DNA of 64,000 nucleotides from Pigmentiphaga kullae (GTDB lineage: Bacteria > Pseudomonadota > Gammaproteobacteria > Burkholderiales > Burkholderiaceae_B), in the NCBI RefSeq assembly GCF_004216695.1, contig NZ_SGXC01000001.1:1364001-1428000 (forward strand), given 5' to 3'. Both the position numbers and the translations under genes were made by a program. The notes beneath the pieces are model-generated. The model saw only the letters and a program-made list of their open reading frames with translations, had not been told where the DNA came from and made no database searches. Positions within the stretch are counted from its first letter, which is position 1, and each line of letters begins with the position of its first letter. Of the stretch, positions 35,524 through 43,828 are shown piece after piece.

Positions 35524-36423
35524 ATGCTGCTCCGACCCATCCATTATTTCCTGGCCGTGGCCGAGCATCGCAGCTTCACGCGCGCCGCCGCGGCGCTGCA
35601 TGTCTCGCAGCCGGCGCTGTCGCAGCAGATACGGCAGCTGGAAGAGATGCTGGAGGCGCGGCTGTTCGACCGGACGGGGCGCGCGACGCGGCTCACGGAT
35701 GCGGGCCACGTCTATTTCAAGCACGCCCGCAAGGCTTTGCAGGACCTGGAGGAAGGCCGGCGCGCGATCCACGATGTGGGCGACCTGAGCCGGGGGTCGT
35801 TGCGGCTGGCCGTGACGCCCACCTTCGCCTCGTATCTGGTCGGACCGCTGGTCGAGCGCTTTCACGCCCGCCATCCGAATGTCTCGCTGATCCTGCGCGA
35901 GATGCCGCAGGAGCGCATCGAGGCGCTGCTGGCGGACGACGAATATGACGTGGGCATAGGATTCGAGGAAGTGCGCTCGCCCGAGATCGCGTCGCAGCGG
36001 CTGCTGGTGGAGACGCTGGCGCTGGTGGTCGGCAGCCGGCACCCGCTGGCCGGCAGGCGGCGGATGCCGCTGAAGGCGCTGGACACCGAATCGCTGGTAT
36101 TGCTGACCGCCGAGTTCGCGACGCGCGAACAGATCGATCGCTACTGCCGCCGGCATGGCCTGCGCCCCCGCGTCCTGATGGAGGCCAATTCGCTGGGCGC
36201 CGTCATCGAGATCGTGCGGCGCACTTCGTTGTCCACCTTGCTGCCGGCCACCATCGCCGGCGACCGGGACGGTCTGGCATCGATCGCGCTCGCGCCGTCC
36301 CTGCTCGAAAGAACCGCGGTGCTGATGCAGCGGCGCGGCGCCTACCAGACCGCGGCGGCGCGTGAGTTCGTCCGGCTCGCGCTGGAACACGGCGAAGGCG
36401 GGGGCGGGCGCAAGCGTGGCTAG
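35524..36423 (+). CDS. cynR: LysR-family regulator, CynR-like
   Basis: 299 residues, the length of E. coli CynR, and similar along the whole protein as I recall it: [10 protein letters not shown]-like [34 protein letters not shown]-like [28 protein letters not shown] and [14 protein letters not shown]. CynR activates cyanase genes in E. coli. Here no cynT/cynS/cynX is nearby; the divergent gene is a purine-type deaminase. The regulated pathway may therefore differ from cyanate detoxification. Confidence 0.8.
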   Translation: MLLRPIHYFLAVAEHRSFTRAAAALHVSQPALSQQIRQLEEMLEARLFDRTGRATRLTDAGHVYFKHARKALQDLEEGRRAIHDVGDLSRGSLRLAVTPTFASYLVGPLVERFHARHPNVSLILREMPQERIEALLADDEYDVGIGFEEVRSPEIASQRLLVETLALVVGSRHPLAGRRRMPLKALDTESLVLLTAEFATREQIDRYCRRHGLRPRVLMEANSLGAVIEIVRRTSLSTLLPATIAGDRDGLASIALAPSLLERTAVLMQRRGAYQTAAAREFVRLALEHGEGGGGRKRG

Positions 36424-36465
36424 ATAGCCTCGCCGGGGGCTTGCATATCGAAAAGAACGTCTATA

Positions 36466-36501
36466 CGATACACACAAACGATATATCGTTTAACTGTATC
36501 G
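36466..36501. promoter_or_regulatory. 36-bp nested dyad upstream of the PadR gene
   Basis: A perfect 16-bp palindrome, AAACGATATATCGTTT (36476-36491), is framed by CGATACA (36466-36472) and TGTATCG (36495-36501). All share one centre (36483.5). It ends 13 bases before the ATG, so it overlaps the likely promoter. Very AT-rich compared with flanking DNA. A probable autoregulatory PadR operator. Confidence 0.7.
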
Positions 36502-36514
36502 AAGGAGTATTCGT

Positions 36515-37111
36515 ATGTTTCACCCTCACAGAATGTGGGCCGCCTGGCCCGCGTGGATGGCGGGACGGGGCGGCCATCGCGGCCGCGACCCGTTCGACAT
36601 GGATGGCCGTGGCCGTGGCGGTTTCGGCGATGGCGGCCGCGGTTTCGGCCGGGGCGGGCGCGTCTTCGGGCCGGGCGACCTGCGGCTGGTGCTGCTGGCG
36701 CTGATCGCCGAACGTCCCAGCTCGGGCTATGAATTGATCAAGGAACTCGAGCAGCGCTTCGGCGGCGTCTATGCGCCCAGCCCCGGCTCGGTCTACCCGA
36801 CCCTGACGCTGCTGGAAGAGCAGGGGCACATCCGCGCCGCCGGCGTGGAAGGCGCCAAGCGTTCGTTCGAGATCACCGACGAAGGCCGGGCCTTCCTGCA
36901 GGAAAACCGGCCCATGGTCGATGCCGTGCTGCACCGGATGAACATCACCGCCCAGTCGATGTCCGGCCGCGCCATGCCGGGCTCGGTGCACCAGGCCATG
37001 CACACGCTGCGCGCGGCGCTGGTCTTTCACTCGCGCGGCTGGGACGAGGCCGAGACGCGGCGGGTGCTGGACGTCCTGGAAAAGGCCGCCCGGGACATCA
37101 GCGGAGGTTAG
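36515..37111 (+). CDS. PadR-family regulator with Gly/Arg-rich N terminus (YqjI-like)
   Basis: 198 residues. The first 50 are low-complexity Gly/Arg/Asp-rich with a few His, followed by the PadR winged helix GPGDLRLVLLALIAERPSSGYELIKELEQRFGGVYAPSPGSVYPTL (seen in shorter pieces) and a dimerisation helix. The layout matches YqjI, a nickel/iron-responsive repressor of a ferric reductase, though it has far fewer His. A Fur-family gene starts two bases after its stop, which supports a metal-linked role. No yqjH-like reductase is adjacent. Confidence 0.85.
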   Translation: MFHPHRMWAAWPAWMAGRGGHRGRDPFDMDGRGRGGFGDGGRGFGRGGRVFGPGDLRLVLLALIAERPSSGYELIKELEQRFGGVYAPSPGSVYPTLTLLEEQGHIRAAGVEGAKRSFEITDEGRAFLQENRPMVDAVLHRMNITAQSMSGRAMPGSVHQAMHTLRAALVFHSRGWDEAETRRVLDVLEKAARDISGG

Positions 37112-37112
37112 G

Positions 37113-37565
37113 ATGCTGGCGCCACGAAGCCAGATCGCGTCGCGGCCGCCGGCGCTGGCCGGGATGCGCGCCACCAAGGGCCGGCAGGCCGTGCTTGCCG
37201 CGCTGGAGGAAGCCTCCGACCACCCCACGGCGGAAGACCTGCTGATGCGCGCCCGCAAGGCGGATCCCGCGCTGAGCCTGTCTTCCGTCTATCGCATCCT
37301 GAAGGAGTTCCACGATCGCGGCATGGTCCGCCGGCACGTGTTCACGCAGGGGCGGGCCGTCTGGGAACTGGCGCAGCGCGCGCTGCACGCGCACCTGATC
37401 GATGTCCGGACGGGCGAGATCGTGGAGCTGCCCGAGGCCGACCTGGTGCGCACGTACCAGGCGGCTGCCGAGGCGCTGGGGTATCGGTTGCGGGACGTCA
37501 GGCTGGAACTGTACGGCGAGCGCATCGATCCCGGTCACGCTCAGCGGCCGCACGGCCAGCCTTAG
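37113..37565 (+). CDS. Fur-family regulator lacking the usual zinc-site residues
   Basis: 150 residues. Fur winged-helix landmarks: TKGRQAVLAALEEASDHPTAEDLLMRARK and LSLSSVYRILKEFHDRGMV. Where Fur has HHDHLIC...CG, this reads ALHAHLIDVRTGEIVEL, so the HHDH cluster is reduced and the Cys pair is absent. That suggests an Irr-like or otherwise atypical sensor. It is in an operon with the PadR gene. Its end overlaps the end of the convergent marR gene by four bases. Confidence 0.82.
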   Translation: MLAPRSQIASRPPALAGMRATKGRQAVLAALEEASDHPTAEDLLMRARKADPALSLSSVYRILKEFHDRGMVRRHVFTQGRAVWELAQRALHAHLIDVRTGEIVELPEADLVRTYQAAAEALGYRLRDVRLELYGERIDPGHAQRPHGQP

Positions 37566-38008
37566 GCTGGCTGGCTCGGTGCCGCCGCCCGCCGAAAATT
37601 GCCCTCCAGCGTCTCCAGCGTTCGCAGCAGCGCATCCAGCTCCTTCTCCGACAGGCCTTGCAGGACCTCGTCGAGGAAAGCCGCCCGCCGGGGCATGGCC
37701 TCGTCGACCACTTGCTGTCCGGCCGCCGTCAGGCTGACGTTGGTCTGGCGATTGTCCTGGGCATCCACCTGCCGAGCGATCCAGCCCAGTTGTTCCATGG
37801 CGTGGAGCAGCCGCGTCAGCGACGCCGGGTCCAGGCGGCAGCGTTCGGCCAGGAGCTTTTGCGGGCAGGTGCCGTGCTCGGACAGCGTCAGCAGGATGCG
37901 CCAGCGCGGCAGCGCATGGCCGATGCGGCCGCTGAAACCCGCCTGCATGGCGCGGTAGGTCTGGCCCAGGCGCTGGATGACCTGCAGGCCGCGTTGTTCG
38001 CGGTTCAC
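37562..38008 (-). CDS. MarR-family repressor of the adjacent exporter
   Basis: 148 residues from a GTG that overlaps the exporter's TGA (GTGA). Winged helix: PRWRILLTLSEHGTCPQKLLAERCRLDPASLTRLLHAMEQLGWIAR (in part) with VDAQDNRQTNVSLTAAGQQ. Second gene of the exporter operon, as in emrR-type systems but in reverse order. The perfect dyad upstream of the exporter gene is its likely operator. Confidence 0.9.
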   Translation of the reverse strand: MNREQRGLQVIQRLGQTYRAMQAGFSGRIGHALPRWRILLTLSEHGTCPQKLLAERCRLDPASLTRLLHAMEQLGWIARQVDAQDNRQTNVSLTAAGQQVVDEAMPRRAAFLDEVLQGLSEKELDALLRTLETLEGNFRRAAAPSQPA

Positions 38009-39603
38009 GGCGTGTCCCCGGAGGCAGGCTGTTTGCCGCGCTCGGGGCGCACGATCTGGATGGCCGGCACGCGCCGCACCAGCCACAGTCCGATCAGGGC
38101 GATCAGCACCGCGAGGATCTGGCCGTTGTGGATGCCCGAGACCAGGGCCTCGCGCACGTGTTCGAGCAGTTCGGTGGCCTGGCCGCCATGCTGGGCGAGC
38201 TGCTCGGCCAGCGTGCGCTGCGCCTGCGGATCCACCAGGACCTGCGGATTGTGCAACTGCGGCAGCCATTGCAGCGCGTTCTCCGATTGCAGCACGTCGG
38301 TGACGCGCCATAGGTAGCTGTGCGAGACGATGGTGCCCACGATGGCCGTGCCCAGCATGCCGCCCACCATGCGTGTCGATTGCAGCGTGGCGGTGGCGAT
38401 GCCCAGGTGCGTGCGGTCGGCGGTGTGCTGGGCGAAGATCGTCAGGTTCGGCATGGTGAAGCCTATGCCTATGCCGGCCAGGAACATGTAGAACGCGAAG
38501 AGCGCGTGCGGCGTGTCGTGGTGGGTGGTGACGACTCCCAGGCAGGCCAGCGCCAGCGTGGAAAAGCCCGCGTACAGCATGCGGTTGGGCTTGTCGATGT
38601 GGCTGATGATGCGGCCGTTCAGGATGCTGCCCACAGTGATGCAGGCGGCCATGGGCGTAATGAGCAGGCCGGCTTCCTGGGGCGACAGTCCGAAGCCGCC
38701 CTGCAGCAGCAGCGGCGCGTAGAACATCAGCGCGAAGATGATGAAGCCCACCAGCGTCGCCAGCACGAACAGCACGGCCAGCGCCGGGTTGCGGAACATG
38801 TCGATGGGCAGCAGCGGCTGCGGGCAGCGCTGTTCCCAGAAGTACAGGCCGGCGAACGCGGCCAGGCTGCCGGCTCCCAGCAGCAGCACCGTGGTCGAGC
38901 CGGCGCCCTTGGGCAGCAGTTCCACGACCATCTGCAGGCAGCCCAGCGCCACCGCGATCAGCAGCGCGCCGGGCCAGTCGAGCTGTATCTTGCCGGCCGT
39001 GTGGTGGCGGATGCGCGGCAGGAAGCGCGCGACGAACAGGATTCCCAGGATACCGACCGGCAGGTTGACGTAGAACACCGAGCGCCAGCCGTATTGCTCG
39101 GTCATCACGCCGCCCAGCGAGGGGCCGATGGCGTTGGCGATGCCGAAGGCGGAACTGACGATGATCTGCCAGCGCAGGCGCACGCGCGGCTCGGGGAACA
39201 GGTCCGGGATGCAGGCGAACGCGCAGCCCACCAGCATGCCGCCGCCTATGCCCTGCAGGCCCCGCGCCACGACCAGCCACAGCATGCTGGTGGCTGCGCC
39301 GCACAGCACCGAGGCCAGCGTGAAGACGAAGATGGCGGCGATCACGAACGGCTTGCGGCCGTAGTAGTCGCCCAGCCGGCCGAAGATGGGCACGGTGATG
39401 ACCGACGGCAGCAGGTAGGCGGTGGCCACCCACGCGTACAGGTCGAATCCCCGCAGCTCGGCCACGATGGTGGGCAGCGCGGTACCCACGACGGTCTGGT
39501 CGATGGCGACCATCATCATGACGAAGCACATGCCGAGGACGGCCATCAGCGATTGCCGGAAGGGCAGGACCTGGCCTTCGGAATGCTGGGAAAGCGTGGA
39601 CAT
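38005..39603 (-). CDS. EmrB/QacA-type MFS multidrug exporter (DHA2)
   Basis: 532 residues with about 14 hydrophobic segments. Motif A FGRLGDYYGRKPFVIAAI, the N-terminal MVAIDQTVVGTALPTIVAEL typical of EmrB-like exporters, and GIANAIGPSLGGVMTEQYGWRSVFYVNLPVG (read in parts) for motif C. A polar C-terminal tail of about 30 residues follows. No EmrA-like adaptor is adjacent. Co-transcribed with marR. Confidence 0.93.
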   Translation of the reverse strand: MSTLSQHSEGQVLPFRQSLMAVLGMCFVMMMVAIDQTVVGTALPTIVAELRGFDLYAWVATAYLLPSVITVPIFGRLGDYYGRKPFVIAAIFVFTLASVLCGAATSMLWLVVARGLQGIGGGMLVGCAFACIPDLFPEPRVRLRWQIIVSSAFGIANAIGPSLGGVMTEQYGWRSVFYVNLPVGILGILFVARFLPRIRHHTAGKIQLDWPGALLIAVALGCLQMVVELLPKGAGSTTVLLLGAGSLAAFAGLYFWEQRCPQPLLPIDMFRNPALAVLFVLATLVGFIIFALMFYAPLLLQGGFGLSPQEAGLLITPMAACITVGSILNGRIISHIDKPNRMLYAGFSTLALACLGVVTTHHDTPHALFAFYMFLAGIGIGFTMPNLTIFAQHTADRTHLGIATATLQSTRMVGGMLGTAIVGTIVSHSYLWRVTDVLQSENALQWLPQLHNPQVLVDPQAQRTLAEQLAQHGGQATELLEHVREALVSGIHNGQILAVLIALIGLWLVRRVPAIQIVRPERGKQPASGDTP

Positions 39604-39616
39604 GGGAAGATGCCAA

Positions 39617-39638
39617 AATCATTGATTGATCAATGATT
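39617..39638. promoter_or_regulatory. Perfect 10-2-10 dyad, MarR operator candidate
   Basis: AATCATTGAT-TG-ATCAATGATT, 14 bases upstream of the exporter ATG. It is the size and symmetry expected of a MarR site and sits over the transcription start region. Confidence 0.75.
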
Positions 39639-39737
39639 GTAGTCCTCCCCGCGTTTGGAGGGGCGGGACCGGCGCGCCGCGGCGGGCGTAGGGACTTTTT
39701 GTTTAACATGGACCAGGACGTTTTCCGAGGACTTGCC

Positions 39738-40526
39738 ATGCCGCTTTCCGAATCCGACCTGCAGGAACTGGCGCGGGCCCGGCACCTGCTGGAGCACCCG
39801 GGCATCGCCGCGCGCATCGCGGGGATCGCCGGCAAGCCCATCGAGCGCACGCTGGCCGCGCTGCCGGACCGGGTGTCGTCGATGATCGACGAGATCGCCC
39901 GCCGTTCCATCAGCAAGGCGCTGGACGTGGCGGTCAAGACCATGGACCCGACCCGGCCGGCGGCCGCCGCCGACTGGTGGCACAAGCTGGCGGCCGGGGC
40001 CTCGGGCGCCGCTGGCGGCGCCTTCGGCATGGCGGGGCTGGCCGTGGAACTGCCGATCTCGACCACCATCATGCTGCGCTCCATCGCCGACATCGCCCGC
40101 AGCCAGGGCGAGGACCTGAAGACGCCGGAATCGCGGCTGGAGTGCCTGCACGTGCTGGCGCTGGGCGGTTCCTCGAAGGCCGACGACGCGACCGACGCCG
40201 GCTATTTCGCCTCGCGCGCCGCGCTGGCGCAGGCCATCGCCTCGGCCAGCCAGTACCTCGCCCAGCACGGCACGGCCAAAGGCAGCGCGCCGGTGCTGGT
40301 CCGGCTGATCTCCGAGGTCGCCTCGCGCTTCTCGATCGCGGTGTCCGAGAAGGCGCTGGCCCAGGCGGTGCCGATGATAGGAGCCATCGGCGGCGGGGCG
40401 ATCAATGCGCTGTTCATCGATCATTTCCAGGACATGGGGCGGGGCCACTTCACTGTGCGGAGGCTGGAACGGGCACATGGGACCGAGGCCGTGCGCGAGG
40501 CGTATCTCGCGCTGCCGCGACGCTGA
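39738..40526 (+). CDS. EcsC-family protein
   Basis: 262 residues from MPLSESDLQELARARH, preceded by GAGG; an in-frame ATG ten codons upstream (39708) is an alternative. It has the EcsC pattern LEHPGIAARIAGIAGKPIER, a glycine/alanine-rich hydrophobic stretch GASGAAGGAFGMAGLAVELP and the late MIGAIGGGAINALFIDHFQDMGRGHF. Family members are membrane-associated and of unclear function. It stands alone between a divergent exporter and a DUF937 gene. Confidence 0.85.
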   Translation: MPLSESDLQELARARHLLEHPGIAARIAGIAGKPIERTLAALPDRVSSMIDEIARRSISKALDVAVKTMDPTRPAAAADWWHKLAAGASGAAGGAFGMAGLAVELPISTTIMLRSIADIARSQGEDLKTPESRLECLHVLALGGSSKADDATDAGYFASRAALAQAIASASQYLAQHGTAKGSAPVLVRLISEVASRFSIAVSEKALAQAVPMIGAIGGGAINALFIDHFQDMGRGHFTVRRLERAHGTEAVREAYLALPRR

Positions 40527-40662
40527 CCGCCCCGCTGCCGCCGAGTCGAAACAATCGTTTTCGCCAGACGTATCAGTCTGTTAACGTCATGCGCGCTCGT
40601 GCATGGCGAGCTACGATGGCCCCTGGGCCGGCACCGCGCCGGCGTCTTCAGCGAGAATCGCC

Positions 40663-41280
40663 ATGAACGCCTCCTCTTCCCTGTCAGACGAACTGATGTC
40701 CCAGCTGCAAGGCGCCCCCTTGCAGCAGCTCGCGCAGCAACTGGGCACGGACACCGCCCAGACCCAGCAGGCCGTGGGCGCCGCGCTGCCCCTGCTGCTG
40801 GGCGCGATGGGCAACAACGCGGCCCAGCCGCAGGGCGCGCAGGCGCTGTTCGGCGCGCTGCAGGACCACGGCGGGGGTGGCGGCCTGGAAGGCATGCTGG
40901 GGTCGCTGCTGGGCGGCGGCGGCAACGCGGGGGCGCAATCGGATGGCGGCGCCATCCTGGGCCACATCTTCGGTACGAACCAGCAGCGCGCCGAGACCGG
41001 GCTGGGCGAGGCCACCGGCCTGGGCGGCGGCAATGCCGCCAATCTGCTGAAGATGCTCGCCCCCATCGTGATGGCCTTCCTGGCGCAGCGTGTGCAGGCG
41101 GGTGGAATGACGCCGGACAGCCTGGGCAACACGCTGGGCCAGGAGCGCGATGCCGCGCGCCAGCAGGGTGGCCTGGGCGGGGGCCTGCTGGGCGCGCTGC
41201 TCGACCAGAACGGCGACGGGCAGGTAGGCCTGGAGGACCTGATCAAGATCGGTGGCAGCCTCCTGGGCGGCCGGCGCTAG
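40663..41280 (+). CDS. DUF937 (YidB-like) protein with an EF-hand-like C-terminal loop
   Basis: 205 residues from MNASSSLSDELMSQLQGAP. DUF937 helical pattern: LQQLAQQLGTDTAQTQQAVGAALPLLLGAMG. Gly-rich runs LEGMLGSLLGGGGNAG follow, and the C terminus contains DQNGDGQVGLEDLIKI, which fits a calcium-binding dockerin/EF-hand loop (D-x-N-x-D-G-x-V-x-x-x-D). No function is known for the family. It ends one base before the isochorismatase ATG, so the two may be co-transcribed. Confidence 0.82.
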   Translation: MNASSSLSDELMSQLQGAPLQQLAQQLGTDTAQTQQAVGAALPLLLGAMGNNAAQPQGAQALFGALQDHGGGGGLEGMLGSLLGGGGNAGAQSDGGAILGHIFGTNQQRAETGLGEATGLGGGNAANLLKMLAPIVMAFLAQRVQAGGMTPDSLGNTLGQERDAARQQGGLGGGLLGALLDQNGDGQVGLEDLIKIGGSLLGGRR

Positions 41281-41281
41281 C

Positions 41282-41962
41282 ATGCATACGCTACCGATAC
41301 GCCAGCACATCGTCGATCGCGTCATTGCCCGGCGCGGCCGCCTCCATCTGCACGAGCGGCTGGACCCGGCCAGGACCGCACTGGTCGTCATCGACATGCA
41401 GCCCACCTTCGTCGCCCCCGGCAGCCCGGCCGAGGTCCCCGAGTCCCGCTCCATCGTCGGCAACATCAACACCCTGGCCCGCATGCTGCGCCGCCGGGGC
41501 GGGCTGGTCGCGTGGGTCACGCACGCGAACCTGCCGGTGGGGCAGGGGTCGGATTGGTCCGGCTTCTACGACCATTTCGTGGCCGCCGACGTCCGCGCCC
41601 GCACCATCGAGGCGAACGCGCCGCGGCCGGCGTCCGAGGCGTTGTGGCAGGGCATGGAGCCCGCCCCGGGCGACGTCCACCTGGCCAAGAACCGCTACAG
41701 CGCGCTGGCGCATGGTTCGTCCGGGCTGGAGCGGGTGCTGCGCAGCGCGGGGATCACCCATCTGCTGATCGCCGGCACCAAGACCAACATCTGCTGCGAG
41801 TCCACCGGCCGCGACGCGATGATGCTGGACTTCTTTCCCATCATGGTGGCGGACTGCCTGGCGGCCCTGTCCGACGAGGAGCACCGGGCGGCGCTGGAGA
41901 CCTTCGTGCAGAACTTCGGCGACGTGCGCGAGGTCAGCGAGATCGAGGGCCTGATGGCGTGA
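41282..41962 (+). CDS. Isochorismatase-family cysteine hydrolase (intact triad)
   Basis: 226 residues. Catalytic triad visible: Asp38 in VVIDMQPTF, Lys136 in LAKNRYSAL and Cys171 in TNICCESTGRDAM. Such enzymes hydrolyse amides (nicotinamide, ureidoacrylate, N-carbamoylsarcosine); the specific substrate cannot be told. It serves as an intact comparison to the Cys-less homologue at 59.2 kb. Its 3' end overlaps the convergent PAP2 gene by 29 bases. Confidence 0.9.
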   Translation: MHTLPIRQHIVDRVIARRGRLHLHERLDPARTALVVIDMQPTFVAPGSPAEVPESRSIVGNINTLARMLRRRGGLVAWVTHANLPVGQGSDWSGFYDHFVAADVRARTIEANAPRPASEALWQGMEPAPGDVHLAKNRYSALAHGSSGLERVLRSAGITHLLIAGTKTNICCESTGRDAMMLDFFPIMVADCLAALSDEEHRAALETFVQNFGDVREVSEIEGLMA

Positions 41963-42713
41963 GCCCGTGCGAGCGGTCTGTCCGCTCGCGCACGGCCACG
42001 CATGCCATCAGCCAGGCCGCCGTCACCGCGAAGGCGGCGATGACGTCGCTCAGGTAGTGCACCTGCAGCATCACCCGGCTGTAGCCGACGCTGGCGATCA
42101 GGCCGGCCGCCAGCATGGCCATGGCCTGGCGCCACGCCGGCGGGGCGCTGCTTGCCAGCAGATAAGCCAGCATGCCGTAGACCGCCATCGCGCCGGTGGC
42201 GTGTCCACTGGGGAAACTCCACCCCAGTTCCTGGGTGAAGCCGTGCAGGTGTTCGGGGCGGACCCGCTGGAACACGCTTTTGAGCAGCACGTTCAGTCCC
42301 GCCGCGCCCAGCGTGCCCGCCAGCCACAGCGCCGCGTCGCGCCAGCGGCGGCGGCCCAGCAGCACGACCGCCACCAGGGTGCCCAGCCCCAGCAGGAAGT
42401 CGCGGTCGCCGGCCACGGTCAGCACTGCCAGGAAGCGCAGCCACGCGGGCGAGGCGCGCTCGGCCAGAGTCTCGGCCAGAGTCTTGTCGAATACCACCAG
42501 CCGCGATTCGGTCACGACGTTGGCGGCGATCAGTCCGAACACGGCGGCGCCGCCCACGATCAGCGCGGCCATGACGCGCGACCGGCGGGCGGGGGAAGCC
42601 CGGCTCGCGTCCAGCAGTCCGCCCACCCACAGGCCGAGCGCGCAGGCGCCGGCCAGCCAGGCAAGAAAGGCAAGGCCGGCGTAGCGGCCGGCGATCAATT
42701 CCAGGGTCGTCAT
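41934..42713 (-). CDS. PAP2-family membrane phosphatase
   Basis: 259 residues from MTTLELIAGRYAGL, with about six membrane segments. The phosphatase motifs are all present: KSVFQRVRPE (K-x6-R-P), SFPSGHATGA (PSGH) and YSRVMLQVHYLSDVIA (S-R-x5-H-x3-D). It is probably a phosphatidate or undecaprenyl-pyrophosphate phosphatase or lipid-A phosphatase. Start set seven codons inside the longest frame because MTTLEL begins the first segment. The C-terminal tail (RERTDRSHGLT...) is antisense to the isochorismatase end. Confidence 0.9.
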   Translation of the reverse strand: MTTLELIAGRYAGLAFLAWLAGACALGLWVGGLLDASRASPARRSRVMAALIVGGAAVFGLIAANVVTESRLVVFDKTLAETLAERASPAWLRFLAVLTVAGDRDFLLGLGTLVAVVLLGRRRWRDAALWLAGTLGAAGLNVLLKSVFQRVRPEHLHGFTQELGWSFPSGHATGAMAVYGMLAYLLASSAPPAWRQAMAMLAAGLIASVGYSRVMLQVHYLSDVIAAFAVTAAWLMACVAVRERTDRSHGLTPSGPRSR

Positions 42714-42857
42714 CGTGTGGGTCTCGCCATCCATGCCGCGTCATCACCTGCCGGCAATGGCCACATTGCCTCGCGCCTATGGCGGGCAAGGCGTCCGCCT
42801 TCTACAGTGCAGCGATCGGACGCGCACCACGATACATGACAACAACGGAGACGGCAC

Positions 42858-43817
42858 ATGATCCGAGCGTTATGGCACGGCCTGATGGCGGCCATTCTTG
42901 TGGCGCCGCTCGCCCCGGCGGCGGCCGCCTACCCGGAGCGGCCGATACGGCTCATCGTTCCCTTCGTGGCGGGCGGTTCGATCGACCGCGTGGCGCGCCT
43001 GCTGGCCGAGCGCATCCAGGCCCGGACGGGGCAGCCGGTCATCGTCGACAACCGGACCGGCGCGACCGGCAACATCGGCACCCAGGCGGTCGTGGCGGCG
43101 CCGCCGGACGGCTATACGCTGCTGATGCAGACCTCGGCGCTGGCCATCACCCCCTGGCTGTCCCGGCTGCCCTTCGACGTGGAGCGCGACCTCGTACCCG
43201 TGACCCGGATCGCGCGCACGCCCTACGCGCTGGTCGTCAGGACGTCCCTGCCGGTGGATTCGTTCGAAGCCTTCGTGGCCTACGCGGCCGCCCATCCCGG
43301 CAAGCTGACCTGTTCGAGCTACGGCGTGGGGTCGCCGCCTCACCTGGCGCTGGAGCTGATCAAGCAGGCGGCCTCGGTCGACATCGTCCACGTCCCGTAC
43401 CGCAGTTTTTCGCAGGTCGCGCCCGGCTTTGCCTCCGGACAGCTCGACTGCGGCATCGACACGCCGACGAACGTGCAGCCCCTGGTCGACACGGGCACCG
43501 TCCGCGTGCTGGGCGTGACCTCGGCCGAGCCCTTCTTCCTGTTCCCGTCGGCCCGGCCCATGGCCGGCCGCTACCCGGGCACGGAAGTCGAGGGCTTCCA
43601 GCTGCTGTTCGTCGCCAAGGGCACGCCGCCGGACATCGTGGATCGCATCCACGTCGAGTTCGCCCGTGTCCTGCGCGATGCCGAGGTTGAAAAACAGCTC
43701 CGGGCCATGGGCTTCGTGCCGGTGGGCGACGACCCCCGCTCGGCGGCGGCCGGCTTCGCCAGGGACTACGCGCGTTTCGGCCAGGTGATCAAGGAGCGTG
43801 GCATACGCGCCGAGTGA
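42858..43817 (+). CDS. Bug (TctC-like) periplasmic binding protein
   Basis: 319 residues. Signal peptide ends at APAAAA; the mature start YPERPIRLIVPFVAGGSID and IVDNRTGATGNIGTQAVV are diagnostic. It ends FGQVIKERGIRAE. It stands alone with no transporter or enzyme gene in the same direction, so its ligand cannot be guessed from context. Confidence 0.93.
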   Translation: MIRALWHGLMAAILVAPLAPAAAAYPERPIRLIVPFVAGGSIDRVARLLAERIQARTGQPVIVDNRTGATGNIGTQAVVAAPPDGYTLLMQTSALAITPWLSRLPFDVERDLVPVTRIARTPYALVVRTSLPVDSFEAFVAYAAAHPGKLTCSSYGVGSPPHLALELIKQAASVDIVHVPYRSFSQVAPGFASGQLDCGIDTPTNVQPLVDTGTVRVLGVTSAEPFFLFPSARPMAGRYPGTEVEGFQLLFVAKGTPPDIVDRIHVEFARVLRDAEVEKQLRAMGFVPVGDDPRSAAAGFARDYARFGQVIKERGIRAE

Positions 43818-43828
43818 TCCGAGCGCTT

